Positions 1 through 9,289 of a stretch of DNA of 64,000 bases are shown in pieces. This stretch comes from Bacteroidota bacterium (lineage in GTDB: Bacteria; Bacteroidota; Bacteroidia; Chitinophagales; Chitinophagaceae). A model generated the notes under the pieces. That model was not told the origin of the DNA, searched no databases, and saw only the letters and a program-made list of their open reading frames with translations. The DNA is taken from assembly GCA_018267545.1 (NCBI GenBank), contig JAFDYG010000505.1:25415-89414 (forward strand), given 5' to 3'. Position 1 is the stretch's first letter. Every line of letters begins with the position of its first letter. A program made the position numbers and the translations under genes.

Positions 1-2
1 GG

Positions 3-293
3 CTCCTCGGCATCCTCCCCCTAACCATCCTGCTGGGACTCTTCACCTACCTCGTCACCCACACCCGCAACATCAGCCTCCCCCGGCTAACGGCCCTCAC
101 CCTGATCTTCGCCGGCGGTATCGGAAATATCCTCGACAGACTCCTGTTCGACCGCCACGTCTCCGACTTCATGATCATAAAACTATTCTCCCTCCAAACA
201 GGCATCTTCAACTTCGCAGACATATGGATAACAGCCGGAGTCCTATGGATCGCACTAGACTCCCTCAAGATCAAAAAGCAGCCTGCTTCTTGA
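3..293 (+). CDS. lspA: Lipoprotein signal peptidase (signal peptidase II), 3' part
   Basis: This is the C-terminal 96 codons of a gene whose start lies left of the window, read in the frame beginning at base 3. The product is an inner-membrane aspartic peptidase that cleaves the signal peptide of prolipoproteins after diacylglyceryl transfer. Both family signature blocks are visible: GGIGNILDR with the first catalytic Asp, and FNFADIWI with the second. They are separated by a short periplasmic loop and followed by the last transmembrane helix and a basic tail (KIKKQ). The gene ends by overlapping 23 bases with the convergent serine hydrolase gene. A working LspA fits the lipoproteins encoded here, such as the two SusD proteins. 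The missing N-terminus cannot be assessed. Confidence 0.9.
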   Translation, partial: LLGILPLTILLGLFTYLVTHTRNISLPRLTALTLIFAGGIGNILDRLLFDRHVSDFMIIKLFSLQTGIFNFADIWITAGVLWIALDSLKIKKQPAS

Positions 294-1602
294 TCTTCAT
301 CACCTGCTTACCGTTTTCATAAATCGCAAGCTCCCCATCACCCGGGAACTCGATCTGCACGTCATACCCCTCTAAAAAAAACCTGCTATTCGATTCCGGA
401 TACAAAGTAGCCGTAGGTACCCCATCCCCCGACACCTTTATCGCATTCCCCTCCTTCTCTACCTTCATGATCTTCCCATTCGCCTGTACATACGAACCCG
501 TATACGACTGAATTACCTCATCAGGCAGCGTAATCCGAACATGCGCCGACCCGCTTTTATTCATCGTAGCAAGCACCTGCTCACCCGCAGACAGGGCGCG
601 CTTGATAACCAGGTCACTCACGAACATCCCATTGTCCCCATTTGTCATGACCACCACGCCGCTATGAGACTTAGGCAGAAAAATAGCCATAGTCCGAACA
701 CCCACATCCGAGCCCCCATGCTCCAGAGCATATTCTCCATTGGGAAGCCCCGTTACAAGTCCCCATCCCAAACATCGGTAATAATTGTCTTTTACTTTTA
801 TCTGCGGCCTGACCATATCGCGGAAAAGCGTATCCGACACCCCTAGCCCACTCATCGTATAGATCCCAAACCGGCAATAATCCCCGACCGAAGCAATAAG
901 GTCATCGGCCGCGCTTATCGGAGTATGCATAGAAATAGTATAAGGCCGTCCCTGACCATCATGCCACATCGCAAACCGCGTGCTATCCATATCCAAACCC
1001 CAATAACGCATATCCCCAAGTCGCTGTGGAACCGTAAGCCATTTAGCAAGAAGAGCGCTCAGCGACTGATGAAATTTGTTCTCGAGAGCACGACGAAGAT
1101 ATTCGAAGCCTTCACCGGAGTAGCCGAACTTAGTACCCGGCTCTGCAATAAACTGTAGCTTCATACCCCCATTGTCCGTTCGCCAGTTCGGAAACCCCGT
1201 CTGATGGCTAAGCACAAGCCTCGTCGTAAGCTTAACCAAATGAGGATCCCCAGCCAGGTCAGGATCCACCCAGTAACGGGAAAGAGGTTCATCCAGATTC
1301 CACAACCCCGCCTGCACCAGCTTTATCGTAAGCATAGCCGTTACCGGCTTTGTCTGGGACGCTATATTGAAGAGAGTATTATCTGGAGCCGGATGCCCCT
1401 GCCGAAGAACGCCAAAAACCTTTAACCATTTTATTTTACCTGCTTCGATCAGACCGATACCGGCACACGGAACATGATTCCGCTCCATCCAAACAGGAAC
1501 ATCCCGAATAAGAGAAGGAATAAGAGTGTCTGAAGACTGGGCCAAAAGAGTAGGCCCGGCATAGCATAAGGTAATAACCAACAACAGCAGTCGAAGTCGC
1601 AT
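271..1602 (-). CDS. Beta-lactamase-fold serine hydrolase (class C / esterase-like), secreted
   Basis: A 443-residue protein of the serine beta-lactamase/penicillin-binding-protein-like family (Pfam Beta-lactamase). It begins with a signal peptide (MRLRLLLLVITL..., cleavage near AQS, residue 22). The nucleophile motif SxxK is SQTK at residues 82-85, a YSG triad (Tyr161) takes the YxN position, and an HGG box lies near residue 310. A C-terminal beta domain of about 90 residues follows. Family members act as peptidases, esterases or beta-lactamases; near sugar esterases, a deacylating role on glycans is possible but only inferred. The in-frame codon at 1611 is TTG, so the ATG at 1602 is the better start. 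The gene is 23 bases behind the antiporter gene, so it is probably the last gene of the leftward PUL operon. Confidence 0.85.
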   Translation of the reverse strand: MRLRLLLLVITLCYAGPTLLAQSSDTLIPSLIRDVPVWMERNHVPCAGIGLIEAGKIKWLKVFGVLRQGHPAPDNTLFNIASQTKPVTAMLTIKLVQAGLWNLDEPLSRYWVDPDLAGDPHLVKLTTRLVLSHQTGFPNWRTDNGGMKLQFIAEPGTKFGYSGEGFEYLRRALENKFHQSLSALLAKWLTVPQRLGDMRYWGLDMDSTRFAMWHDGQGRPYTISMHTPISAADDLIASVGDYCRFGIYTMSGLGVSDTLFRDMVRPQIKVKDNYYRCLGWGLVTGLPNGEYALEHGGSDVGVRTMAIFLPKSHSGVVVMTNGDNGMFVSDLVIKRALSAGEQVLATMNKSGSAHVRITLPDEVIQSYTGSYVQANGKIMKVEKEGNAIKVSGDGVPTATLYPESNSRFFLEGYDVQIEFPGDGELAIYENGKQVMKIKKQAAF

Positions 1603-1625
1603 TGGGGTCAATTTCCCTAAATATA

Positions 1626-3200
1626 CTACATCCTCTTCAACCGCTCCTCTTCCAAATCGATTTGATACAATTCCAACCGAATAATCCCCTCATCAACCGC
1701 CGGGTCCCTATTCAGCTCCGTTAGATACCCCCGCTGACTTTCCAGCAGCTCGATAAACACACCCCTCGTTCGCTCATTCATCTGGCTATCTTCCGCAGAC
1801 GTCATCTTCGCCTCCCAAATTTTCAAAACATGCTCCACCCCTGCATGCCCCTTATCATGCTTATCCTTCAAAAAAGCATAGCTATGCGTCTTCAAACCCT
1901 TCTTCACGTCTTCCCTGCTAACTTCCCCCGGCCTGCCGATCACAAGATTTTCGAATACACGCGATCGCGTAATAAACGCCGGCAACGTCAACCCCTGTAC
2001 CACCAGCGTAAGTAGGATGACGATAAATGTTATAAATAAAATAAGATTCCGCTGTGGAAACTCCATCCCATTATCCAATGTAACAGGTATCGCTAAAGCC
2101 GCCGCCAAAGAAACCACACCCCGCATCCCACACCATCCCAGCAGCAGCGGGAGCAACGCCGTCCTACGCCTGCTCCCCGATCTCGGAACCACACTTCGCC
2201 GGAACAGATAGGTGGCTAACATCGCCATATACGCACTGATAATCCGGACCAGGATCAACGCCCCCGTCACCAATACCCCATAACCAATGGCCGTCCTCAG
2301 CGGAATACCCTTCACCCGCAGCCCTTCTACGATCTCCGGAAGCTCCAAACCGATAATCAGGAAAACGATCCCATTTAATATAAAGACGAAACTCTCCCAG
2401 ACATTAAAGCCCTGGATTCGACTATCGCTGTTCAGAAACTCGAGCCGCCTCGTCGACATAAACAGTCCCCCGCTTACCACAGCCAGCACACCGGAACAGT
2501 GCAGTTGCTCCGCCACCCAATACATACAATAGGGCTCGATCAGCGTGAAGGTTATACTGGAGGAAGCATCCATCTGCAGACGCTTATGTACCTTGACGAA
2601 AATCCAGGCCAGCAGCAGGCCGATACCCACTCCGCCGACGACCATCCACAAGAAGCTAAGAGCCGCCTGCTGCCAGATAAACTGCCCCGTGCCGACCGCC
2701 ACCAGGGCAAATCGATAAATGATCAAAGAAGAAGCATCGTTCAATAAACTCTCGCCCTCTAAAATCGCAGAAGTAGACCTGGGGATGGTCACAAACTTCG
2801 TAATCGCCCCCGTGCTCACCGCATCCGGCGGAGCCACAATCCCGCCAAGCACAAGCCCTAGCGCGATACTAAACCCTGGGATAAAATGATTGACGACCAC
2901 AGCGACCGACACCGCCGTAAAAAAGACGACCAAAAAGGCAAAGCTGCCAATGATCCGCCACCACTTCTTCATCTCCTTAAAGGAAATAGACCACGACGCC
3001 TCGAACAGCAGCGGCGGCATAAAAATCAAAAAGATCAGATCGGGATTTATCCTTACTATCGGCAAACCCGGTACAAAGCTGATCAGCAGTCCCGCTATGA
3101 CCAGCAAAATAGGATAGGCAATCCGCAGTTTGTTCGCCCACATCTCCAATAGCACCACGGCGGCAACCATTGCGAGCAGAAATGGTAAATTGGCATGCAT
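1626..3200 (-). CDS. CPA1-family Na+/H+ antiporter
   Basis: A 524-residue inner-membrane antiporter exchanging Na+ (or K+) for H+, of the bacterial CPA1/NhaP type. About twelve hydrophobic helices fill residues 1-425. The ion-binding motif is the ND pair in GESLLNDASS near residue 157, preceded by the APPDAVS loop typical of the family. A charged cytoplasmic tail of about 95 residues ends in EEERLKRM, as in the a_cpa1 group. It lies 11 bases after the GH29 gene and 23 bases before the serine hydrolase, so it appears co-transcribed with the glycan-degradation genes. That is unusual and may link to the sodium-coupled sugar transporter three genes upstream (inference). An ordinary pH or salt homeostasis role is the alternative. 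Confidence 0.9.
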   Translation of the reverse strand: MHANLPFLLAMVAAVVLLEMWANKLRIAYPILLVIAGLLISFVPGLPIVRINPDLIFLIFMPPLLFEASWSISFKEMKKWWRIIGSFAFLVVFFTAVSVAVVVNHFIPGFSIALGLVLGGIVAPPDAVSTGAITKFVTIPRSTSAILEGESLLNDASSLIIYRFALVAVGTGQFIWQQAALSFLWMVVGGVGIGLLLAWIFVKVHKRLQMDASSSITFTLIEPYCMYWVAEQLHCSGVLAVVSGGLFMSTRRLEFLNSDSRIQGFNVWESFVFILNGIVFLIIGLELPEIVEGLRVKGIPLRTAIGYGVLVTGALILVRIISAYMAMLATYLFRRSVVPRSGSRRRTALLPLLLGWCGMRGVVSLAAALAIPVTLDNGMEFPQRNLILFITFIVILLTLVVQGLTLPAFITRSRVFENLVIGRPGEVSREDVKKGLKTHSYAFLKDKHDKGHAGVEHVLKIWEAKMTSAEDSQMNERTRGVFIELLESQRGYLTELNRDPAVDEGIIRLELYQIDLEEERLKRM

Positions 3201-3211
3201 ATGCCCCTAAT

Positions 3212-4648
3212 TTACAACACATTCTCCAACTTCACCACCCACGCATATCCCCCGGAAGGAAGATTAGGATAAACCCCCTTCAAATCGACAACACACTTCC
3301 CCTTGCTAAACGTGAAGCTGACCTTCTTATCGGAAGAACCTAATAAACTAACTTTCCCCGGCGCATGCGCCAAACCCACCGAAACCATCCCCGGCGCCGT
3401 AACGATCAAATACACATCCTTACCCTTCTGTGTCGCAAAAACATCCTTCCCCTTCTGCTCCGCAAAAACATCCTTCCCCTGAGCCGCATCCGCCCCGCCC
3501 ATAGCAACCTTCGGCCCCGCCGTCGTCCCATAAATAGCCTCCCCATTCACCCCCAGCCACGCCCCAAGATCGGCAAGCCGCTGCTGCATAATCACAGGAA
3601 TGCTCCCATCCGCCGCCGGCCCGATATCCAACAATAGATTCCCACCCCTCGCCACTTTCTGAATCAGCATATGTATCACCGCATCCGAGGTCTCATAATC
3701 CCCCAGACTCTCATTTCTATTATACCCAAAGGAACCCCCAATCCCCCGGCACTCCTCCCAGGGATGATCGAACTTCTTCTTGCTCGCATCCTCATCATGC
3801 ACGATATCATACTCGGTGGTATAATATCCCCCATGCTTGCTCCTCGTCTCCTTCCCCCAGCGATCGTTGACCACCACCGAATTCTTCACCGGACTTTCGT
3901 TATACAACCAGGCCAAAAACTCCTGACTCTTCCAATCCCCGCTCGGGTGCTCCCATTCTCCATCGGGCCAAACAACATCCGGCTTATACCGCATCACCAA
4001 ATCCTTCAGCTGCGGCATCATATGCTCAGATACGTACTTCGAAAAGTCAGACTTATACAACGGATTGAACCACTCATAAAGCGAATAATAAAAACCCATA
4101 TGCAAACCCTTCGCCTTTACCGCATCCGTCAGCTCACCCGCCAGATCACGATGCGGCCCGACATCCATCGCATTCCAGTTCCACGACTGCGCACTGGGCC
4201 ATAACGCAAACCCATCGTGGTGCTTCGAGGTAAGGACCACGTACTGCGCACCCGATTTCTTGAATACCTCCGCCCACTGCTCCGGATTGAAAAGCTCCGC
4301 CTTGAACATGGGCGCAAAATCCTGGTACAAAAAATTAGGCCCATAGGTCTTATTATGATAGGCCCTAAAAGCCTTCCCCACCTTGGAGCTATCCGTAACG
4401 AGCCTATTCCAATACCACTCCGAGTATTTGGAATAAACCGCATAGTCCTTCCCAACCGGGGCCCACGCCGGAACCGAATACACCCCCCAATGGATGAAAA
4501 TACCCAGCTTGGCATCCCTGAACCACTGCGGAACAGGACGGGCATCCAAACTGGCCCAATCAGCCGTATAAGTTGGCTGTGCATAAACCGCGTGAACCGC
4601 ACCGCCACTCAAAAAAACCAACAACAATAACTTGAATACCTTCTTCAT
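3212..4648 (-). CDS. Alpha-L-fucosidase, GH29 family
   Basis: A 478-residue secreted glycosidase that removes terminal alpha-L-fucose from glycans with retention of configuration. The signal peptide is MKKVFKLLLLVFLSGG... ending near VYAQ (residue 24). GH29 hallmarks in order are GIFIHWGVYSVPAW, the histidine pair KHHDGFALWPS, FYYSLYEW, and VVWPDGEWE, whose Asp is the likely nucleophile. A small C-terminal beta domain follows; at its start a GKDVFA motif is triplicated by a 27-base tandem repeat. The acid/base residue cannot be assigned by eye. The ATG at 4648 is chosen because the signal peptide starts there and it leaves only 5 bases to the upstream stop. Third from last in the SusC/SusD operon; substrates could be xyloglucan- or pectin-linked fucose. 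Confidence 0.92.
   Translation of the reverse strand: MKKVFKLLLLVFLSGGAVHAVYAQPTYTADWASLDARPVPQWFRDAKLGIFIHWGVYSVPAWAPVGKDYAVYSKYSEWYWNRLVTDSSKVGKAFRAYHNKTYGPNFLYQDFAPMFKAELFNPEQWAEVFKKSGAQYVVLTSKHHDGFALWPSAQSWNWNAMDVGPHRDLAGELTDAVKAKGLHMGFYYSLYEWFNPLYKSDFSKYVSEHMMPQLKDLVMRYKPDVVWPDGEWEHPSGDWKSQEFLAWLYNESPVKNSVVVNDRWGKETRSKHGGYYTTEYDIVHDEDASKKKFDHPWEECRGIGGSFGYNRNESLGDYETSDAVIHMLIQKVARGGNLLLDIGPAADGSIPVIMQQRLADLGAWLGVNGEAIYGTTAGPKVAMGGADAAQGKDVFAEQKGKDVFATQKGKDVYLIVTAPGMVSVGLAHAPGKVSLLGSSDKKVSFTFSKGKCVVDLKGVYPNLPSGGYAWVVKLENVL
3414..3480. repeat. 27-base tandem repeat inside the GH29 gene
   Basis: Two full 27-base units (3414-3440 and 3441-3467) and a partial third (from 3468) share ACATCCTT...CTTCTG...CGCAAAA. 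They encode successive GKDVFAEQK / GKDVFATQK / GKDVY segments at the edge of the C-terminal beta domain. The period is a multiple of three, so the frame is kept. It looks like a recent slippage duplication. Confidence 0.85.
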
Positions 4649-4653
4649 ATTAC

Positions 4654-7600
4654 TCAATATAAAATTGCTCCTATAAACATCGCCTGCCCCTGATAAGGGG
4701 CCCAATCCTTCACCACCGCATTACGCGTCTTCAAAATCGCAGCTTTATCTATCGGCGCCTTCGACAACCGGATAGTAGCCGTATGTTTCCCCTCCGGCAG
4801 ATCCGAAAGGATAAAATAATTCAATCTATAATACGTACAAAACGCATCGAATCTACTAATGACCCTCGGCGCCTGCCCATCGATAACCACTTCGACCGCT
4901 CCGGTCCCCGGCCCCATGATATCCGCCAATCCAAAACGCGTCCCCTTGAACCTCACCGTAACGCTCGCATCCGTCGACGAGGTCCCATACACCTTCGGCA
5001 ACAACGGAAAATATTCCCTCCCCTTCGTCACCGAATCCGTGATCCCCCAATCCCCGCTCAGCTTCGCATTCCCCGGTAGACTAATCATCCCCGCCTCGCT
5101 CCAATTTTCCTTCTCCAACGCCGCCGGCAAATTATGCTTCACCGCAACCCCTTGCCCCGCCATCTTCAGCAGACCCTCACCCAACACCCTCGTATATATC
5201 TTATGCCCGGTCTCCGGCAACGGATGCACCCCATCTATCGAAAACAAAGGCACAGCAGAAGAATCCTCTCTCTTCCCCAATATCAGCATCTTACCATTAG
5301 TAATCTCATCCACAACCCGCAACCCCATATGAATACTGGGAATATCATAATGCGACGCAACCTCTTCCATCGCCGTAACAGAAGTAGGAAACACCCCCTT
5401 CTGTAAAAGCGCAAGATTCTCCGCGGCAAAAGTATATATAAAACATACATCCGTAGAAGCCCCACCCTTCCTGATCTGTCTCACTATCCCCTCCATCGTC
5501 TCCCTCACAAACCGCATAGGCATCTTATTATCATTGACCGCAAACTCGACAAATACCAGATCAGGCCGATGATCGATCACATGCTCCTTAACCCTGCACG
5601 CGCCAAAATCCGAACCCGTCCCACTCACCGCCGCCATGATCTCTTCGAACTGAACACCCGGATACTTCCCGCGAAGCCACGTCATAATCTGATCCCGATA
5701 GCCGCCGCCCGCCCTCGTTATACTTCCCCCCAAAAAAGCAACCCGCACAGGCCCTCCACTTCTAATCTTCGCAAAAAAATTAGGCAACCCACCCCTAATC
5801 GTAATCTCCTTCGCAGGCAACAACGAATCAGGCCTCCCATACCCCTTCATCGCCTCCAACCACCGGCCGGCAATAACCCTCGCCCCTTCCCGATTCGGAT
5901 GCACCTTATCATCGATCGTATACTTCGACCAATCCCACCCCTTACTCTGATCCACAAATACCACCGTCGAGTCCCGCAACGAATCCACCATCCGCCGAAT
6001 AGCCCCATTCAATTCCGGAATATAGGAATACTTCGGCAGCTTGCCGCTGGTGATAACACCCGCCACAAAAACCAAAGCCCTTGGATTGATTTTTTTAATA
6101 GTCTGTATAATAGTCAGCTGCGCCCGCACGATCCCCTGCACCGGAGCCTCCTCGACAAAATGATTATGGCCAGCATGCAACAAAACCACATCCGCCGGAA
6201 ACGCCCGATAGATGCTATCGATATGCGCAGCCAAAAACTCCGCCGTCTTCCCGCTAAACCCCGAATGATACAGGCTGTCGCCCCCCTGCACCGAAAGACG
6301 AGGCCCAACCAACCGCCCCGCAAACCCACTCGCCTTCATCAACGAATCCAACGGAAACAGATACGAAAAGAACCCCGGCCCTCCCTCCGTAATCGAATCC
6401 CCCAATCCCAACACCGTCATCCCATTAACCCTTCGCACCGGAAAGCTTACCCTACTCCCATCATTCCTAACAGCAACAATATCAAACGCAACAACATCGC
6501 CTACGGAAGAAAGCGGAATCGAAAACTCGAACGGATAAGCCGCATCCCTAACCGTCTTCCATTCTCCACCATTGATGCTATATCTCAAGCTGCACTCCTT
6601 CCACTCCTTCTCCGTCTTATTACAATAAGCATAAAACACAGCCATCGTATCATTAGGCTGAATAATCATTGCCGTAGCCGTAGCCAGACTATCCTCCCTC
6701 GACACAACTCGAACAAATCTCTCCCCACCAACGCGCTTACCAGCCCCCCCCACTCCACCCAAACCAAAAATCCCCTTTATCTGTACACACCCCAACCCTC
6801 CCGCCGGCAATTCCACCGACACCTCCCCATTCACCATCTCCCCATTCACTTTCTTCCCCTCCTTATCATATATAACCACCTCATACCGCTTACCACCTAC
6901 CCACGGAATAACAGACCTATTCAACCGCACATGCTCCGTCCCCCCCACACCCGAAGTATTCGCAAACGCAATAAACAAATCCCGGGAATTCCGCCCCATC
7001 AAATAATTAAACGCCACCCCATCCGACACCAACGCCCGCGACGGCATCCACAGCTGCACCCCCTCATTACCCATCATCTTTCCCTTCTTCGCCCCATACA
7101 CCTGGCTGCTCAAAAACGCATACCCCGGCGCATAAGTCCCCGGAAAATCAATCCTACCGGAAGAACGATAGTAAAAATCAGAAACCAAAAAATCCACCAG
7201 CAACGCTAGGTGCGGCCAAACATGGTTATAAAAGATCGCATTGTATTTTACATCATAAAACGGATGCATCGGATAATCCGCTCTTTGATACACATCCGTA
7301 TGCAACGAAGTGACATAATAGCCCGGAAAATTAGCATACCGCCCCACAACAGCATTATAAGCCGCATTCCTCAATAACGTGTCCCCCGTATAATGAGCCA
7401 GCCTAAGCAGCCAGGCCGCATGATGCGCCAGCATCACCGGACCGAAAGCATACGTATTCGGGGCCTCCGGCACAAGCCCATTCAAAGAGGTCTGCCAAGC
7501 AGGAACCGAAGCCTCCGGGACCGCCGATACCTCATCCATCGGGACAAAAGGTGAACCCTCCACCGCACTCACCCGCCGACCCGGAAATATCCCTTTGACA

Positions 7601-9288
7601 GCTCCCCCCTTATTCACAACAACATTCCCCGCCGGCGGCATAGGATTACTTCTCGTCCATAGCAAAAACTGCCTCGCCCCCACCAAAGCGGCTTCCAAAA
7701 ACTCCCGGTCATGACTCTCCTCGAAAAGCTCGAAAAGATCGTAGATCCTATAACCATAGTCGGTAGTAAAGCCCGCTCCCCGGTCCCTAAGCCCCGGCGA
7801 GTCGAAGAAAGACTTCGAATAACGATAATATACCTGCTGCAGATACTCCTTCGCCCCCTCTACCGCCTTGCCCAAATCCTCCTGCCTATGATGAAGCCTA
7901 TATCTCGCCAGATAATCCTGCCAGCTGCCTCCACCTGTCTCCGTATTCATATTCAATGACCTCCGATGACCGAAAAGTCGATCAACCTCTACAGCAAAAG
8001 CAGGCGTACGTCCCCCCGTCAATTCATCCAGCCCCACCAGCTCCCCGATATCCGCACACGGTCCCTTCAACAAATGCGAAGGAGCCTGCGCCTGCCCCGG
8101 CGTATCGCTCGTCGAATACAAAAATTTCTCCCGGCTCATGACATATTCCATCATCGGAATCGCCCTGCGCCGCAAAATCTCATTATTTCCCGTAAGCATC
8201 GCCAGACTCAACGAATGCAGCGCCGAAACATTCTTTACCGTCCCCGGTACATCGAACTGATAGTTCGATGCTTTCAATTCTTCATTCCACCCGCTATAAA
8301 CATCGTTCATCGCAAAGTCCAGCATATTGTCCAAAACACCATTCAACGAAGTCCTCACATTCTCCCTCTCACTCCTATAATGAAATACCGAGCCCAAAAT
8401 CCACGAGATCCCCTTCTGCCAATCCCCAGGATAAAGCAAATACACCAACGAAAGATGAAATTTATCCCCCTTCTTCAACCTCGCACCAGCAGTCCCCGGC
8501 AACGGCGCATAAATCGAAGGCTGCGCCTTCCCATTCATACCCCGAACCGCCAATCCAAAAAGACTATTAGCCTTCGGCCCATCCTCCGGAAACACCGACC
8601 AAAATTTATTATCAGCCCTACCCGCATTGTTCCACTGCGCAGCCAATGCATACCGATAAGGGATATCCGACAACGACACCGCTAACCCCTCACTATACCC
8701 ATCATGATTCGTAAACACCGCCGCCGTATTGGCATAAGCCTCCTCCGTCAACGCAAACCGGCTCGGAAACCTCTTCCAGCTCCAGGTCAACGGCTGATAA
8801 ACAAAATCCACCGCCGACGAATCCACCTGCGGCATTCCAACAAACCCAAGCGAATAATTCCCCGGCTTCTCCGCCTCGAACCCCATCTCAAACACCGGCG
8901 CCTGCTGGTCCTCCACAAACTTCACCACCAACGACACCTTCGCAGCACCAAAAGAAAACACAATCCGCCCACCCTTCACCTCGTACGATTTAGCCATCAC
9001 CTCCACACTCCCAAGCGCCCCTATATCCTGCGTCTGCCCACCACCAACCTTCCACGCCACCACCCCCGGCTGCCCATCCATCGACGAACCAACCATCTCA
9101 GTCTCCCCCGCCCTATATACCAACCGCAGCTTTGCTAAAATCGTCCGCTTCAATCCACTCGCCTTATGCATGACCACAAACGACGAACCACCCGCAGGCT
9201 GCACCGAGTAATAGGCATTCTCAATGCCAACCTGCCCCCAGACATCCACAGAAAAAAACAATAGCGCCGCAAAAACGAAAGTCTTCAT
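4654..9288 (-). CDS. Multimodular secreted hydrolase: helical carbohydrate-active-like domain plus two SGNH esterase domains
   Basis: A 1544-residue secreted protein (signal peptide MKTFVFAALLFFSVDVWGQ). Residues about 20-310 look like a beta-sandwich and about 330-760 like an alpha/alpha toroid rich in Trp, Tyr and His, as in many glycoside hydrolases and polysaccharide lyases; I cannot place them in a family. A glycine-rich linker follows near 840-870. SGNH domain 1 (about 955-1165) has GLGDSITEGG, LLHAGHNHF and KVHPNREG. SGNH domain 2 (about 1175-1365) has FLGGSITRAGG, VEFAVNDN and DGVHPLPETGH. A C-terminal beta-sandwich of about 170 residues ends the protein. Both esterase domains keep the Ser, Gly/Asn and Asp-x-x-His blocks, so both may deacylate glycans. 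The ATG at 9288 starts a signal peptide one base after the preceding stop; longer upstream starts overlap the previous gene. Confidence 0.8.
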   Translation of the reverse strand: MKTFVFAALLFFSVDVWGQVGIENAYYSVQPAGGSSFVVMHKASGLKRTILAKLRLVYRAGETEMVGSSMDGQPGVVAWKVGGGQTQDIGALGSVEVMAKSYEVKGGRIVFSFGAAKVSLVVKFVEDQQAPVFEMGFEAEKPGNYSLGFVGMPQVDSSAVDFVYQPLTWSWKRFPSRFALTEEAYANTAAVFTNHDGYSEGLAVSLSDIPYRYALAAQWNNAGRADNKFWSVFPEDGPKANSLFGLAVRGMNGKAQPSIYAPLPGTAGARLKKGDKFHLSLVYLLYPGDWQKGISWILGSVFHYRSERENVRTSLNGVLDNMLDFAMNDVYSGWNEELKASNYQFDVPGTVKNVSALHSLSLAMLTGNNEILRRRAIPMMEYVMSREKFLYSTSDTPGQAQAPSHLLKGPCADIGELVGLDELTGGRTPAFAVEVDRLFGHRRSLNMNTETGGGSWQDYLARYRLHHRQEDLGKAVEGAKEYLQQVYYRYSKSFFDSPGLRDRGAGFTTDYGYRIYDLFELFEESHDREFLEAALVGARQFLLWTRSNPMPPAGNVVVNKGGAVKGIFPGRRVSAVEGSPFVPMDEVSAVPEASVPAWQTSLNGLVPEAPNTYAFGPVMLAHHAAWLLRLAHYTGDTLLRNAAYNAVVGRYANFPGYYVTSLHTDVYQRADYPMHPFYDVKYNAIFYNHVWPHLALLVDFLVSDFYYRSSGRIDFPGTYAPGYAFLSSQVYGAKKGKMMGNEGVQLWMPSRALVSDGVAFNYLMGRNSRDLFIAFANTSGVGGTEHVRLNRSVIPWVGGKRYEVVIYDKEGKKVNGEMVNGEVSVELPAGGLGCVQIKGIFGLGGVGGAGKRVGGERFVRVVSREDSLATATAMIIQPNDTMAVFYAYCNKTEKEWKECSLRYSINGGEWKTVRDAAYPFEFSIPLSSVGDVVAFDIVAVRNDGSRVSFPVRRVNGMTVLGLGDSITEGGPGFFSYLFPLDSLMKASGFAGRLVGPRLSVQGGDSLYHSGFSGKTAEFLAAHIDSIYRAFPADVVLLHAGHNHFVEEAPVQGIVRAQLTIIQTIKKINPRALVFVAGVITSGKLPKYSYIPELNGAIRRMVDSLRDSTVVFVDQSKGWDWSKYTIDDKVHPNREGARVIAGRWLEAMKGYGRPDSLLPAKEITIRGGLPNFFAKIRSGGPVRVAFLGGSITRAGGGYRDQIMTWLRGKYPGVQFEEIMAAVSGTGSDFGACRVKEHVIDHRPDLVFVEFAVNDNKMPMRFVRETMEGIVRQIRKGGASTDVCFIYTFAAENLALLQKGVFPTSVTAMEEVASHYDIPSIHMGLRVVDEITNGKMLILGKREDSSAVPLFSIDGVHPLPETGHKIYTRVLGEGLLKMAGQGVAVKHNLPAALEKENWSEAGMISLPGNAKLSGDWGITDSVTKGREYFPLLPKVYGTSSTDASVTVRFKGTRFGLADIMGPGTGAVEVVIDGQAPRVISRFDAFCTYYRLNYFILSDLPEGKHTATIRLSKAPIDKAAILKTRNAVVKDWAPYQGQAMFIGAILY

Positions 9289-9289
9289 A

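Noticed and set aside
5569-7209. 546-codon + strand frame inside the multimodular hydrolase gene
   Set aside because: Antisense to a gene with catalytic SGNH motifs; the product is low-complexity and basic with no signal or domain.
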